Assembly: GCF_052057775.1 (NCBI RefSeq)
Contig: NZ_CP195121.1
Coordinates: 124,001-188,000 of the forward strand
DNA: 64,000 nucleotides
DNA from: Methanococcoides sp052057775
Lineage (GTDB): Archaea > Halobacteriota > Methanosarcinia > Methanosarcinales > Methanosarcinaceae
Direction of reading: 5' to 3'
Shown here: positions 55,029-63,275 of the stretch, in pieces
How the letters are laid out: each line of letters begins with the position of its first letter
Numbering within the stretch: the stretch's first letter is position 1
Program-made: the position numbers and the translations under genes
The notes under the pieces: model-generated
Database searches by the model: none
What the model saw: the letters and a program-made list of their open reading frames with translations, nothing else
What the model was told of the DNA's origin: nothing

Positions 55029-55838
55029 TCAAAGGGACAATGGATCGATCCATGTCCTGTAATATCCTTTTTCACAGGTGACCTCTACATTCATGTCGAA
55101 TAGTCGGGATAGATTTTCTGCCGTAAGAATCTCCTCCTTGGGACCGTCAAGGAAGATCCTGCCATCCTTTAACAGGACCACACGACCAATCTCAGGGATC
55201 ACGTCATCAAGATCATGCGTCACAAGGATTATGCTCTTGCCTGCAGAAGCTATTCTTCTCAAGGTCTCCCTGAAAACATGACGTGACCTCATGTCAAGGC
55301 TGTTCGAAGGTTCATCAAGAACGAGGGTCTGCAGGTCATGTACAAGTGCCCTTGCTATCAGCACCCTTCGGGCTTCACCGGTAGACATCTCAGACATTTT
55401 CTTGTCAGAAAGATAGGATATGCCAAGAAGTTCCAGGAGCTCATGGGCCTTTTCTTTCATTTCAGGAGATACCATGTGATTTGGATAAAGACCAATACTG
55501 CTGAAGAAACCCGAGATCACCGCATCAAGCCCGGAAACTTTACGTTCATACTCTTCCTGCAGGTCATAGGATACGATGCCCAGAAAATGCCGCATTTCGA
55601 AAAGGTCCCATACATCCGCCCCCATTATCCTGAATACAAGATCCTCAACCCCTGCAAGAGGATAGTAGTCCCTTGTGATCGTCTTTATCAGGGATGACTT
55701 GCCCGAACCGTTCGGCCCAATGATCGCAACATTCTCGCCGACATCAATGTTCAAAGAGATGGAATCGAGAACATTACGTTCTTTCTTTCTGATGGTCACA
55801 TTCCTGTACTCAAGAAGAGGTTTTGTTTCACCGGACAT
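55029..55838 (-). CDS. ABC transporter ATPase (ModF/PhnL-like stand-alone subunit)
   Basis: 269 residues with Walker A GPNGSGKSS, Q-loop in SYDLQEEYERK, signature STGEARRVLIARAL (a variant of LSGGQ), Walker B TLVLDEPSNSLD and H-loop VTHDLDD. The start is ATG 55838 with an excellent AGGTGATC ribosome site; upstream ATG 55874 is unlikely. No permease or binding protein adjoins it, so it may be a ModF-like molybdate-related ATPase or a non-transport ATPase. Substrate unknown. Confidence 0.88.
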   Translation of the reverse strand: MSGETKPLLEYRNVTIRKKERNVLDSISLNIDVGENVAIIGPNGSGKSSLIKTITRDYYPLAGVEDLVFRIMGADVWDLFEMRHFLGIVSYDLQEEYERKVSGLDAVISGFFSSIGLYPNHMVSPEMKEKAHELLELLGISYLSDKKMSEMSTGEARRVLIARALVHDLQTLVLDEPSNSLDMRSRHVFRETLRRIASAGKSIILVTHDLDDVIPEIGRVVLLKDGRIFLDGPKEEILTAENLSRLFDMNVEVTCEKGYYRTWIDPLSL

Positions 55839-55908
55839 TTTGATCACCTTAATCGTTGTACTGAACAATTGCACTGTAAATTAAATTTACCGGCACCAAA
55901 TATTCGCA

Positions 55909-56421
55909 TCATAAAGGCAAGATGCTGTACCTGCCATTACTTTTTTTCCTGACATCCATGCCTTCTATCTTAAGAAGCTTTACCATAACATCAAGCCCCC
56001 CGGCATACCCGGCAAGTTCCCCCGAAGAGCTCACAACACGATGACATGGGATGATCACCTGTATCGGATTCAATGAATTTGCAAGCCCGACAGCCCTTGA
56101 GCCTTTGGGTTTGCCGATCATTTTGGCTATGTCCCCGTAAGAAACAGTCGTACCGTAAGGGATCTTTGTCAGAGCTTCCCATACCTTCTTCTGGAAATCG
56201 GTACCAACTGGTGAGAGCTTTACATCGAACTCCCTGAGGTCGCCTTCAATATAACGGTTTAGCTGAACTTTGACATCACTGAAGAGGTCCTTTTCCGGCT
56301 TCCAGTCCGAAGGAATTGAATATTTCCCCCCACCATCCTGGATATTAAGCACTTTAAGGCCCCCGGCATCTCCGGCCAGAAGTATAGTACCAATTTTCGT
56401 TCTTATAAGATCATAGTACAT
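55909..56421 (-). CDS. ogt: Methylated-DNA-protein cysteine methyltransferase
   Basis: 170 residues. Suicide repair of O6-alkylguanine through Cys126 in the invariant PCHRVV motif; the DNA-binding helix-turn-helix is YGDIAKMIGKPKGSRAVGLA and NP follows before the active site. Length is normal for Ogt. It lies 21 nt after the MFS gene on the same strand and probably shares its transcript. Confidence 0.96.
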   Translation of the reverse strand: MYYDLIRTKIGTILLAGDAGGLKVLNIQDGGGKYSIPSDWKPEKDLFSDVKVQLNRYIEGDLREFDVKLSPVGTDFQKKVWEALTKIPYGTTVSYGDIAKMIGKPKGSRAVGLANSLNPIQVIIPCHRVVSSSGELAGYAGGLDVMVKLLKIEGMDVRKKSNGRYSILPL

Positions 56422-56442
56422 TCAGCATACCACCAGATAGGA

Positions 56443-57609
56443 TCACCTGCTGCTATTCATAACAAATCTTCCCCTGAAGAGCAATGTTGCAGCTGCCACA
56501 AGGATACCAAAGATGCCTGAACAGAGGAACACCATGTGCAGGTCGAAGAAGATCAATAAGGCTCCCAGCACCACAGGTGAGGCACTCTGTCCTACATATT
56601 TCATGGTATTATGGATCGAAAGGACGCCACCACGTGATGCCGGAGGAGAGATCTGGATGATCTGAGAATCGATCGCTGTCTGGCAAAGACCAAAGCCACC
56701 ACCGAACACCAGCAACAGCAGGAAGAGGACAGGAAGTGAGGTCGCCCAGGAGATCAGGAAGATAGATGTCCCTACAAGAATGAAGCCCAGACCGATGAGG
56801 ACGATCAACGGAAGCCTTTCTGCAAGCCTTTTCATGTTCGAAGCCACCGCGATGATGGCAAGCCCCTGAATTGAAAGGACAAGTCCCGCTTCTTTGGCAG
56901 CAAATCCGAACACTTTCTCAAGCATGAACGGCAGGAAGACGACTATTGAGAACAGAAGGAAGAAGATAGCAAAGCTCAGGAAAACTGTGTAGAGGATCCT
57001 GAAGTCGCTCAGCTCACGAATGGCATTACCCAGTCCGCTTCCATGGAAATCATCAGATCCCCTGGTCTCGGGAAGCATTAGCAGGACTAGCAGAGCGAAT
57101 GGTAGTGAGAGAGCATAGAAAAGGAACGGATAGTTCCAGCCGATGGTGGCCAGCCCACCGCCAATAAGGGGAGCGGTTACCGAACCAATGGCAATTGCCA
57201 TACTGATCCGTCCCATCGAATGGACGCGATCAAGTCCTGAATATACATCCCCTATGATCAGCATCACAAGTGACATCATACCGGCGATACCAATACCCTG
57301 GATAAATCTCAACACCAGAAGAGTATGAAGATCGGTGGCAAAGAAGCTGAAAAGCCCCATCATCCCATTGATCACAAGACATGGCACAAGAAAGGTCTTC
57401 CTGTTAACACGATCTACAAAGTGTCCGATCACAAGGGAGAATATGGCAGTGGATATGGTGTATACTGCCATGAGATTTGCCACTTCATTGGGACTGCTGC
57501 TTAATGGTCCCACCATCTGCGGCAGTACGGGTGCAAGTATGGCTCCGCCTGCCATTGCAAAGAAGACAGTTATTGCAAGGAACAGGAGATGATGTGTTTT
57601 AAAGGTCAT
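56443..57609 (-). CDS. MFS transporter
   Basis: 388 residues, twelve membrane helices. The family A-motif like GHFVDRVNRK lies between helices 2 and 3, and the drug-efflux-like PLIGGGLATIGWNYPFLFYA in helix 5 suggests a multidrug or sugar-efflux type exporter. The start is ATG 57609 with GGTGG 5 nt before it rather than ATG 57627. Substrate unknown. Confidence 0.92.
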   Translation of the reverse strand: MTFKTHHLLFLAITVFFAMAGGAILAPVLPQMVGPLSSSPNEVANLMAVYTISTAIFSLVIGHFVDRVNRKTFLVPCLVINGMMGLFSFFATDLHTLLVLRFIQGIGIAGMMSLVMLIIGDVYSGLDRVHSMGRISMAIAIGSVTAPLIGGGLATIGWNYPFLFYALSLPFALLVLLMLPETRGSDDFHGSGLGNAIRELSDFRILYTVFLSFAIFFLLFSIVVFLPFMLEKVFGFAAKEAGLVLSIQGLAIIAVASNMKRLAERLPLIVLIGLGFILVGTSIFLISWATSLPVLFLLLLVFGGGFGLCQTAIDSQIIQISPPASRGGVLSIHNTMKYVGQSASPVVLGALLIFFDLHMVFLCSGIFGILVAAATLLFRGRFVMNSSR

Positions 57610-57988
57610 TCTTTCCACCATTAGCATCTGCTTCCTTCAAAAAAGTTCTGGAGCATTTGATCATTAACTGATCGGATATGCGACCATTCCATAAAACTAT
57701 GGAAGAAAATGTTGGAGAACCGGAGAACAATTTGTTAATCTGCATTTTTGGAAAAAATGAAAAATGAGTTTTAAAAGAGCAAAATAATAATGGGTAAAAG
57801 GGGAGTGGGGGATAGCCTTTTAAGAAATCAGTAAATACATTGTGAATTTTATTATATATACTAACGCCTTTAGTATTTTCAAGTAGCATTAGTATCGATA
57901 ATTTATTGATATGAACAGAAATTGATCAGATGAAATATGAGATCCTCGATCCAATCAATGACCAAATCGTGTAAAAAAAGAAGAATGA
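57610..57988. other. Intergenic region before tRNA-Thr
   Basis: About 380 nt, AT rich, containing TATA-like ttatatata near 57852-57860. It probably has the promoter of the MFS-ogt unit. No gene is visible. Confidence 0.4.
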
Positions 57989-58062
57989 AGCCTCAGGCGT
58001 GATTTGAACACGCGACCTAGTGATTACAAATCACTCGCTCTGCCAGGCTGAGCCACTGAGGC
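57989..58062 (-). tRNA. tRNA-Thr (anticodon TGT)
   Basis: 74-nt cloverleaf on the minus strand. Acceptor GCCTCAG pairs with CTGAGGC, anticodon arm AGTGA-TTTGTAA-TCACT with TGT, T-arm CGTGTTCAAATCACG, discriminator U. No intron and no encoded CCA. Confidence 0.95.
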
Positions 58063-58138
58063 GCTTCCTTGAAACGTACCCATAGAATGCATAATAACAA
58101 ATAAATGTTATGGTTGAATTTACCATTGTAGAGATATC

Positions 58139-58708
58139 ATGTGGCAGGAAATGGCAAAATACGGGAAGAAACTGGTAGACCATGGACTTGTTGAGTCCAA
58201 TTTCGGGAACATCAGTGTACGCATCGCGAACAGACTGATAATAACACGCAGTGGTGCGGCACTTGATGAGATCACAGAGAACAGTGTCGTGGAGGTGCCC
58301 ATAGAAGGTACATCGGAACTGGACCTGATAGCGTCCACCGAGACCATCGTCCACCGCGCTATTTACAGGAACACGCCTGCACTTGCCATAATCCATGCCC
58401 ATTGCCCTTATTCGGTGGTACAGACATTAATAGAGGATTCAGATAGCATTGTACCTCTTGACAGTGAAGGCATAAGCTTCCTCCATGAGATACCTGTTTT
58501 CAGGGGAATGATGGGCACCTCCGAACTGGCAGAAGGTGCGGCAGCTGCATTGTCCGATCACAAAGGAGCTATCGCATACAGTCACGGGACCTTTGCGATC
58601 GGTAAGACACTTGCTGATGCTTATGTTATCACAACCCAGATAGAACACTCCTGCAGGATCAAGTACCTTGTAGATCTTGCAAAGAAGGGAATTTCCGGGG
58701 CACCATAA
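58139..58708 (+). CDS. Class II aldolase/adducin protein (fuculose-phosphate aldolase type)
   Basis: 189 residues. Zinc ligands His86, His88 (IIHAHCPYS) and His149 (YSHGTFAIG), catalytic Glu68 (ASTETIVH) and the phosphate loop ESNFGNIS. In methanogens the family supplies lactaldehyde for the lactate part of coenzyme F420 (family knowledge from the Methanocaldococcus enzyme). It begins a plus-strand run of housekeeping genes. Confidence 0.9.
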   Translation: MWQEMAKYGKKLVDHGLVESNFGNISVRIANRLIITRSGAALDEITENSVVEVPIEGTSELDLIASTETIVHRAIYRNTPALAIIHAHCPYSVVQTLIEDSDSIVPLDSEGISFLHEIPVFRGMMGTSELAEGAAAALSDHKGAIAYSHGTFAIGKTLADAYVITTQIEHSCRIKYLVDLAKKGISGAP

Positions 58709-58743
58709 CAACTAATAAGAAAGAACAAGATAAGGAGAAGTCC

Positions 58744-59352
58744 ATGACCATCGATGCATTAAGACCTGCTGCTACAAGGATACTGGACCCGGTAGCCATA
58801 GCGATCGCAAGAAGGAAGATATCGCCAAACTCCCTTTCAATAGCATCCCTGGGGTTTGCGTTACTGGCAGGAATATGTTTCTATTTCTCGGTCGAAAGGC
58901 CGTTCTTTGCACTTGCAGCCGTGCTTTTCGTAGCCCTCAATTCGGCCTTTGACGCACTGGACGGAGCAGTTGCAAGATACATGCGTGCCGAAAGCAGGAA
59001 GGGGGACTTCCTCGACCATGTAATTGACCGTTATTCCGATGTGTTCATCATCTGCGGTATGTTCTTCGGAGGACATGTACAGTGGCAGATAGGAACCGTA
59101 ACCATAGTACTTGTATTGCTGGTCAGCTATCTTGGAACACAGGCACAGGCACTTGGGATCGGAAGGTTCTACGGCGGCATCATGGGCAGGGCGGACAGGC
59201 TTGTACTGATACTGCTTGCATCAATAGCCTACCCAATCTATAGTGAACCGGTGTTTGGATATACCACCATAGGATGGGCCATAATAATCATAGGTATCGG
59301 AAGCCACATAACCACCATTCAGAGAATGGGCAGCATATGGAAGCGCCTCTAA
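58744..59352 (+). CDS. CDP-alcohol phosphatidyltransferase (archaetidyl lipid synthesis)
   Basis: 202 residues, about six membrane helices. The complete catalytic motif DxxDGxxARxxxxxxxxGxxxDxxxD uses D70, D73, G74, R78, G87, D91 and D95. It transfers a polar head group onto CDP-archaeol; archaetidylinositol-phosphate synthase is the most likely member, but the head group is not proven. It lies 35 nt after the aldolase gene. Confidence 0.92.
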   Translation: MTIDALRPAATRILDPVAIAIARRKISPNSLSIASLGFALLAGICFYFSVERPFFALAAVLFVALNSAFDALDGAVARYMRAESRKGDFLDHVIDRYSDVFIICGMFFGGHVQWQIGTVTIVLVLLVSYLGTQAQALGIGRFYGGIMGRADRLVLILLASIAYPIYSEPVFGYTTIGWAIIIIGIGSHITTIQRMGSIWKRL

Positions 59353-59421
59353 GCGTTCTGGGCTTCTGATAGCGATTATATATGGAATAGTTTAAAGTAT
59401 AGCAAATACCATTTTAAAAAT

Positions 59422-59862
59422 ATGCAGAGTCCGGGCCAGAGATATGAATACCTTGAGCATACTGCAGATGCAAAGTTCAGGGCATACGGAAAAACAGTGG
59501 AAGAGGCTTTTGAGAATGCAGCCCTTGCCATGTTCAATGTAATGATCAATACCTCAAAAGTCGACTGCACACATACAGAAAAGATAGAGCTTACAGCACC
59601 CGAGATCGACGATCTTCTGGTTGAATGGCTCTCAGAACTCCTGTTCATCTTCGAAGTGGATTTCATATCCTTCGGGAAGTTCGAGGTAGAGAGCATCACA
59701 AAAGAGAATGGCGAATACAGATTATCAGCAAGCGCAAGCGGTGAAGAAATAGACCTTGAAAAACATGAGATCGATACCGAGGTCAAGGCTGTGACATATA
59801 ATGACCTGAAGGCAGAAGAAACACCAGAAGGATTCATGGTACAGGTCACAGTAGATACATAA
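59422..59862 (+). CDS. Archease, RtcB cofactor
   Basis: 146 residues with the archease core: YEYLEHTADAKFRAYGKTVE (metal-binding Asp at HTAD), DDLLVEWLSELLF and the C-terminal VKAVTYNDLKAEETPEGF. It speeds guanylylation of the tRNA ligase RtcB, which is encoded 48 nt downstream, the classic archaeal pairing. Confidence 0.96.
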   Translation: MQSPGQRYEYLEHTADAKFRAYGKTVEEAFENAALAMFNVMINTSKVDCTHTEKIELTAPEIDDLLVEWLSELLFIFEVDFISFGKFEVESITKENGEYRLSASASGEEIDLEKHEIDTEVKAVTYNDLKAEETPEGFMVQVTVDT

Positions 59863-59910
59863 CAATACAAATTTACAATATGGTCTGACATCAAAGTGGG
59901 AGGGAAAGGC

Positions 59911-61377
59911 ATGGAAGAAGAAGGACAAGGCGGCATACAGGAATCACTCAAAAGAATAGATGATAACATATGGGAGATACCCATTGGAGCAAAACCGGGA
60001 ATGAACGTACCCGGAAGAATATACCTCTCTGAAAAACTTATCCACAACCTTGAGCCGGAGGCGCTTGACCAGGTAGCGAACGTGGCAATGCTTCCCGGGA
60101 TACAGAAATATTCCATGGCCATGCCGGATGCACACCTTGGATACGGATTCCCCATAGGAGGCGTTGCAGCCTTCGATGAGGAAGAGGGAGTGATCAGCCC
60201 CGGAGGTGTGGGTTTTGACATCAACTGCGGAGTTCGCCTCCTGCGCTCCAACCTCACTGTCGATGATGTGCGTCCTGTGATGAAAGAGCTTACCGAGAGA
60301 CTTTTCCAGTCAGTACCTGCAGGCGTGGGTTCCAAGAGCCGCCTGAGGACTTCTGAAAGTGAGCTTGATGACATTTTCCTGCATGGTTCCCGCTGGGCTG
60401 TTGAGAACGGGTACGGTGTGGAAGCTGACCTCGAGCACTGCGAAGGCGGAGGATGCATAGAAGGCGGAGATATCACCCACATAAGTGCCAAAGCCCGCAA
60501 GAGGGGACGACCTCAGGCAGGCACACTGGGAAGTGGAAACCACTTCCTTGAGGTCCAATATATCGACCAGATATATGACCGGGAAGTAGCTGACAGGTTT
60601 GGCCTCGAAGAAGGGCAGGTCACTTTCATGATCCACTGCGGATCAAGAGGTACAGGTCACCAGATATGTACAGACCATCTGCGTACCATATCACAGGCTG
60701 TAAAGAAGTACAGGATCTCGCTTCCGGACAAGCAGCTTGCATGCGCTCCGGCACAGTCCGATGAAGCGCAGAACTATTTCAGGTCCATGATATGTGCAGC
60801 CAACTATGCATGGAACAACAGGCAGGTCATAACCCACTGGACAAGAGAGGTCATTTCAGACATCTTAAAATCAGACATGGATGAGCTCGGGCTTGACCTT
60901 GTATATGACGTTGCACACAATGTGGCGAAGCTGGAAGAGCATACCGTGGACGGAAAGAAAAAGAATGTCTATGTCCACAGGAAAGGAGCAACAAGGGCAT
61001 TCCCGCCGGGACACAGGGACGTTCCGCAGGCATACCGTGATGTTGGCCAGCCTGTCCTGATACCTGGAAGCATGGGAACTCCATCTTTCGTACTTCACGG
61101 TGCTGAAGCCTCAATGGACATCTCGTTCGGAAGTGCATGTCACGGAGCCGGAAGGGTCATGAGCCGTGCACATGCAAAGAAGGAATTCTACGGAGAGGAT
61201 GTCAGGAGCGATCTTGAGAAAAGCGGGATCACGGTAAGGGCTGCACACCCATCTGTGATAGCAGAGGAAGCACCTGAGGTCTACAAGTGCAGCAGTGATG
61301 TCGTCAATGTTGTCCACGAACTTGGCATCGCAAGAAAGGTCGCCAGAATGATGCCTCTGGGTGTTGTCAAGGGCTGA
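59911..61377 (+). CDS. rtcB: tRNA-splicing ligase RtcB
   Basis: 488 residues, joining tRNA halves with GTP and Mn. Landmarks are AMPDAHLGYGFPIGGVAAF, GGVGFDINCGVRL (metal Cys), GSGNHFLEV, MIHCGSRGTGHQ and the guanylylated His near the end in SFGSACHGAGRVMSR. No intein interrupts these motifs, unlike some archaeal rtcB. The start is ATG 59911 with GGGAGGG before it; GTG 59896 is less likely. Ends inside its own terminator hairpin. Confidence 0.97.
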   Translation: MEEEGQGGIQESLKRIDDNIWEIPIGAKPGMNVPGRIYLSEKLIHNLEPEALDQVANVAMLPGIQKYSMAMPDAHLGYGFPIGGVAAFDEEEGVISPGGVGFDINCGVRLLRSNLTVDDVRPVMKELTERLFQSVPAGVGSKSRLRTSESELDDIFLHGSRWAVENGYGVEADLEHCEGGGCIEGGDITHISAKARKRGRPQAGTLGSGNHFLEVQYIDQIYDREVADRFGLEEGQVTFMIHCGSRGTGHQICTDHLRTISQAVKKYRISLPDKQLACAPAQSDEAQNYFRSMICAANYAWNNRQVITHWTREVISDILKSDMDELGLDLVYDVAHNVAKLEEHTVDGKKKNVYVHRKGATRAFPPGHRDVPQAYRDVGQPVLIPGSMGTPSFVLHGAEASMDISFGSACHGAGRVMSRAHAKKEFYGEDVRSDLEKSGITVRAAHPSVIAEEAPEVYKCSSDVVNVVHELGIARKVARMMPLGVVKG

Positions 61378-61394
61378 TATTCAGCCATTTTTTT
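61372..61394 (+). terminator. Terminator hairpin overlapping the rtcB stop
   Basis: GGCTGA (61372-61377) pairs with TCAGCC (61381-61386) around TAT, and a run of seven T follows. Confidence 0.75.
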
Positions 61395-61537
61395 CTTTAA
61401 GGAATCCGGAAACAGAACTCGGTTTAATAAAAACGGAACACATGTTTGTCTGCCCCTTGCCCGGGGTTCAGTAACCGAAAGAAAGGAATATAGCATTGCT
61501 TAACTTAATTCAGGAATAGCAAAAGACTACAAGAGAG

Positions 61538-61630
61538 TGAGGAAACGGCCTTGTTTGAGGGGATGAATGGTTTGCTTGATTACAGTCATTTACAACACAA
61601 AAGTTTGCAAGCAATCTGTCCGCTTCCTCA
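61538..61630. ncRNA. Candidate structured RNA with alternative pairings
   Basis: TGAGGAAACGG (61538-61548) pairs with CCGCTTCCTCA (61620-61630) with one mismatch, enclosing TTGCTTG (61572-61578) with CAAGCAA (61608-61614). A second copy of the left arm, TTTGAGG (61554-61560), could instead pair with CCTCAAA (61626-61632). The strand is not settled. On the minus strand a TATA-like run (near 61638-61670) is placed upstream. It lies in a 390-nt gap without ORFs. Confidence 0.4.
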
Positions 61631-61768
61631 AATAATAAAATGATATAATAATATTTAAAGATGTTCGATATCCTTTAAATATTGAAGATGTAATGAAAAT
61701 CTCTTAAGCACTTATTTTTCACTAACCGACCGTCAACCATTTTAAGTTATATTCTTAATTTTGCGCCC

Positions 61769-62239
61769 ATGGATAAAAAGGCGAAGATGATAAAAAGAGT
61801 TCGTGTTATGGCTGACTACCAGTTCGGCAAAGGATGCGGAGATATTCTTTTTCCTGATAACGTGACCTTCCAGCTCTCAAGGACAAAGCGAATACGCCAG
61901 ATCATGCTTGACGGCAAGCGTGTTGCAACAGCAAGAGCAAGGGACGGAATGCTCACACTTAGCATGGAAGCTGCTGGAAAGGTCCACTCACATATCCCTG
62001 CACCGGGACTCAGGGTAACGGTCTGCGATGATGCGGTTCCTTTTGTCTCAAAGGGAAAGACAACATTTGCAAAACATGTCACAGCAATAGACCCCGGCCT
62101 TAGAAGCGGTGACGAGGTCATAGTTGTTGATGAGAACGACAATGCCATTGCAACCGGCCAGCTTCTTCTGTCACCCGACGAAGTGGAAGCACTTGATACA
62201 GGTGCAGCGGTGGATGTTCGCTGCGGATGTGAACAGTAA
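61769..62239 (+). CDS. Stand-alone PUA-domain RNA-binding protein
   Basis: 156 residues. The C-terminal 75 residues form a PUA domain (FAKHVTAIDPGLRSGDEVIV, NDNAIATGQLLLSPDEV), as at the end of archaeosine tRNA-guanine transglycosylase. The N-terminal part matches the domain that precedes PUA in these proteins (YQFGKGCGDILFPDNVTFQL). The catalytic barrel is absent. ATG 61769 or ATG 61787 may be used; a TATA-like ttatatt at 61747-61753 favours the second. Confidence 0.88.
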   Translation: MDKKAKMIKRVRVMADYQFGKGCGDILFPDNVTFQLSRTKRIRQIMLDGKRVATARARDGMLTLSMEAAGKVHSHIPAPGLRVTVCDDAVPFVSKGKTTFAKHVTAIDPGLRSGDEVIVVDENDNAIATGQLLLSPDEVEALDTGAAVDVRCGCEQ

Positions 62240-62324
62240 GCTCCCATAGCCCTTATATTATTCAAAAAGTTCCGCTACCTGATGTCAAAATGTACATATA
62301 GCAACAAATTAAATAAGCTGTGAA

Positions 62325-62333
62325 CTTATATAT
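62325..62333 (+). promoter_or_regulatory. TATA box of the beta-helix protein gene
   Basis: CTTATATAT, with an expected transcription start around 62350-62355, immediately before the GGAGG at 62354-62358. Confidence 0.4.
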
Positions 62334-62384
62334 CGCCTCAAATTCATCTCGTCGGAGGGTGAGATCATCGCAGAAGAGGAATTC

Positions 62385-63248
62385 TTGAAAACGTTTGTCA
62401 TTCCGGACAATACTAAAATGGAAGAGCGCAATATCGTGCTGGACGGAGATATCATAATAGGTAACCATTCAGATATACGATATGGCCTGATAGCTAATTC
62501 TGCGATCCTTGGAGAAAGGGTCGAGGTCTCCGGCGACATCAAAACAATATCAGACATCAGGATCGATATCTGGTCCCATATCGGTGGCACTGTCAGGACA
62601 AAGGAGAACGCCTACATCGGCGAGTTCGTCTCTATTGACGGAAAACTTGTGGTCAAAGGCGACCTTGACATCGGTAACGATGTAAAGATCAAGGGCGGTT
62701 TCGAGGCAAAGGGATGGATCGTTGTTAGAAACCCGGTCCCTGTGATCGCCTACCTTTTCCTGTACCTGACCGAACTTTTACGCATGGGCAAGGATGAAGA
62801 GGTCGAGAAGGCATTGAACGAGCTGTTCGACGAGGAAGTAGAGACCATCGGCAATGTTGCCATGATCATACCAAATGGTTCAAAGATCTCCATGGACTCA
62901 ATAAGAGTGCCTTCAAAAACCGTTATCGGAAACAATTGCCGTCTTGTTGGGAACATTCGCACTACTTCACTTGACATGGCAAACGACACCACCCTCTACG
63001 GAAGCATACGCACCATGAACACAGTGAACCTTGGCGAGAACAACATCATACACGGGAACATAGTTTCACGTGGGGATGTATACATCGACAAAGGCACACA
63101 TGTACTTGGAGAGATCAATGCCAATTCCATAAAGATACATGAGACCGCACGTGTGGACGGTGTTATGAGAGCAAACGGAGGTATTGTCTTCGAACGAGAG
63201 GGAGAAGATGGTCTCTCCGACAATGAGCTGATGACGCTCGATATATGA
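62385..63248 (+). CDS. Beta-helix polymer-forming (bactofilin-like) protein
   Basis: 287 residues from TTG 62385. Repeated short beta-strand turns (IIGNHSDIRYGLIANSAILG, VVKGDLDIGNDVKIKGGFEA, VYIDKGTHVLGEINANSIKI) form a right- or left-handed helix as in bactofilins and hexapeptide acyltransferases. A helical insertion (about 122-145) interrupts the helix. A very strong GGAGGGTGAG sits at 62354-62363, too far from the TTG. The in-frame codon at the proper distance is ATC 62367, which would give 293 residues. An envelope or cytoskeletal scaffold role is inferred; enzyme activity is not evident. Confidence 0.8.
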   Translation: MKTFVIPDNTKMEERNIVLDGDIIIGNHSDIRYGLIANSAILGERVEVSGDIKTISDIRIDIWSHIGGTVRTKENAYIGEFVSIDGKLVVKGDLDIGNDVKIKGGFEAKGWIVVRNPVPVIAYLFLYLTELLRMGKDEEVEKALNELFDEEVETIGNVAMIIPNGSKISMDSIRVPSKTVIGNNCRLVGNIRTTSLDMANDTTLYGSIRTMNTVNLGENNIIHGNIVSRGDVYIDKGTHVLGEINANSIKIHETARVDGVMRANGGIVFEREGEDGLSDNELMTLDI

Positions 63249-63275
63249 CCATCATACCTAATTTTGAGGTATTCT

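Noticed and set aside
59376..60500. 374-codon open frame on the minus strand
   Set aside because: Opposite archease and rtcB, both certain. Ser/Pro-rich composition is typical of antisense translation.
59911..61377. Intein in rtcB
   Set aside because: All RtcB motifs are contiguous and the length is normal.
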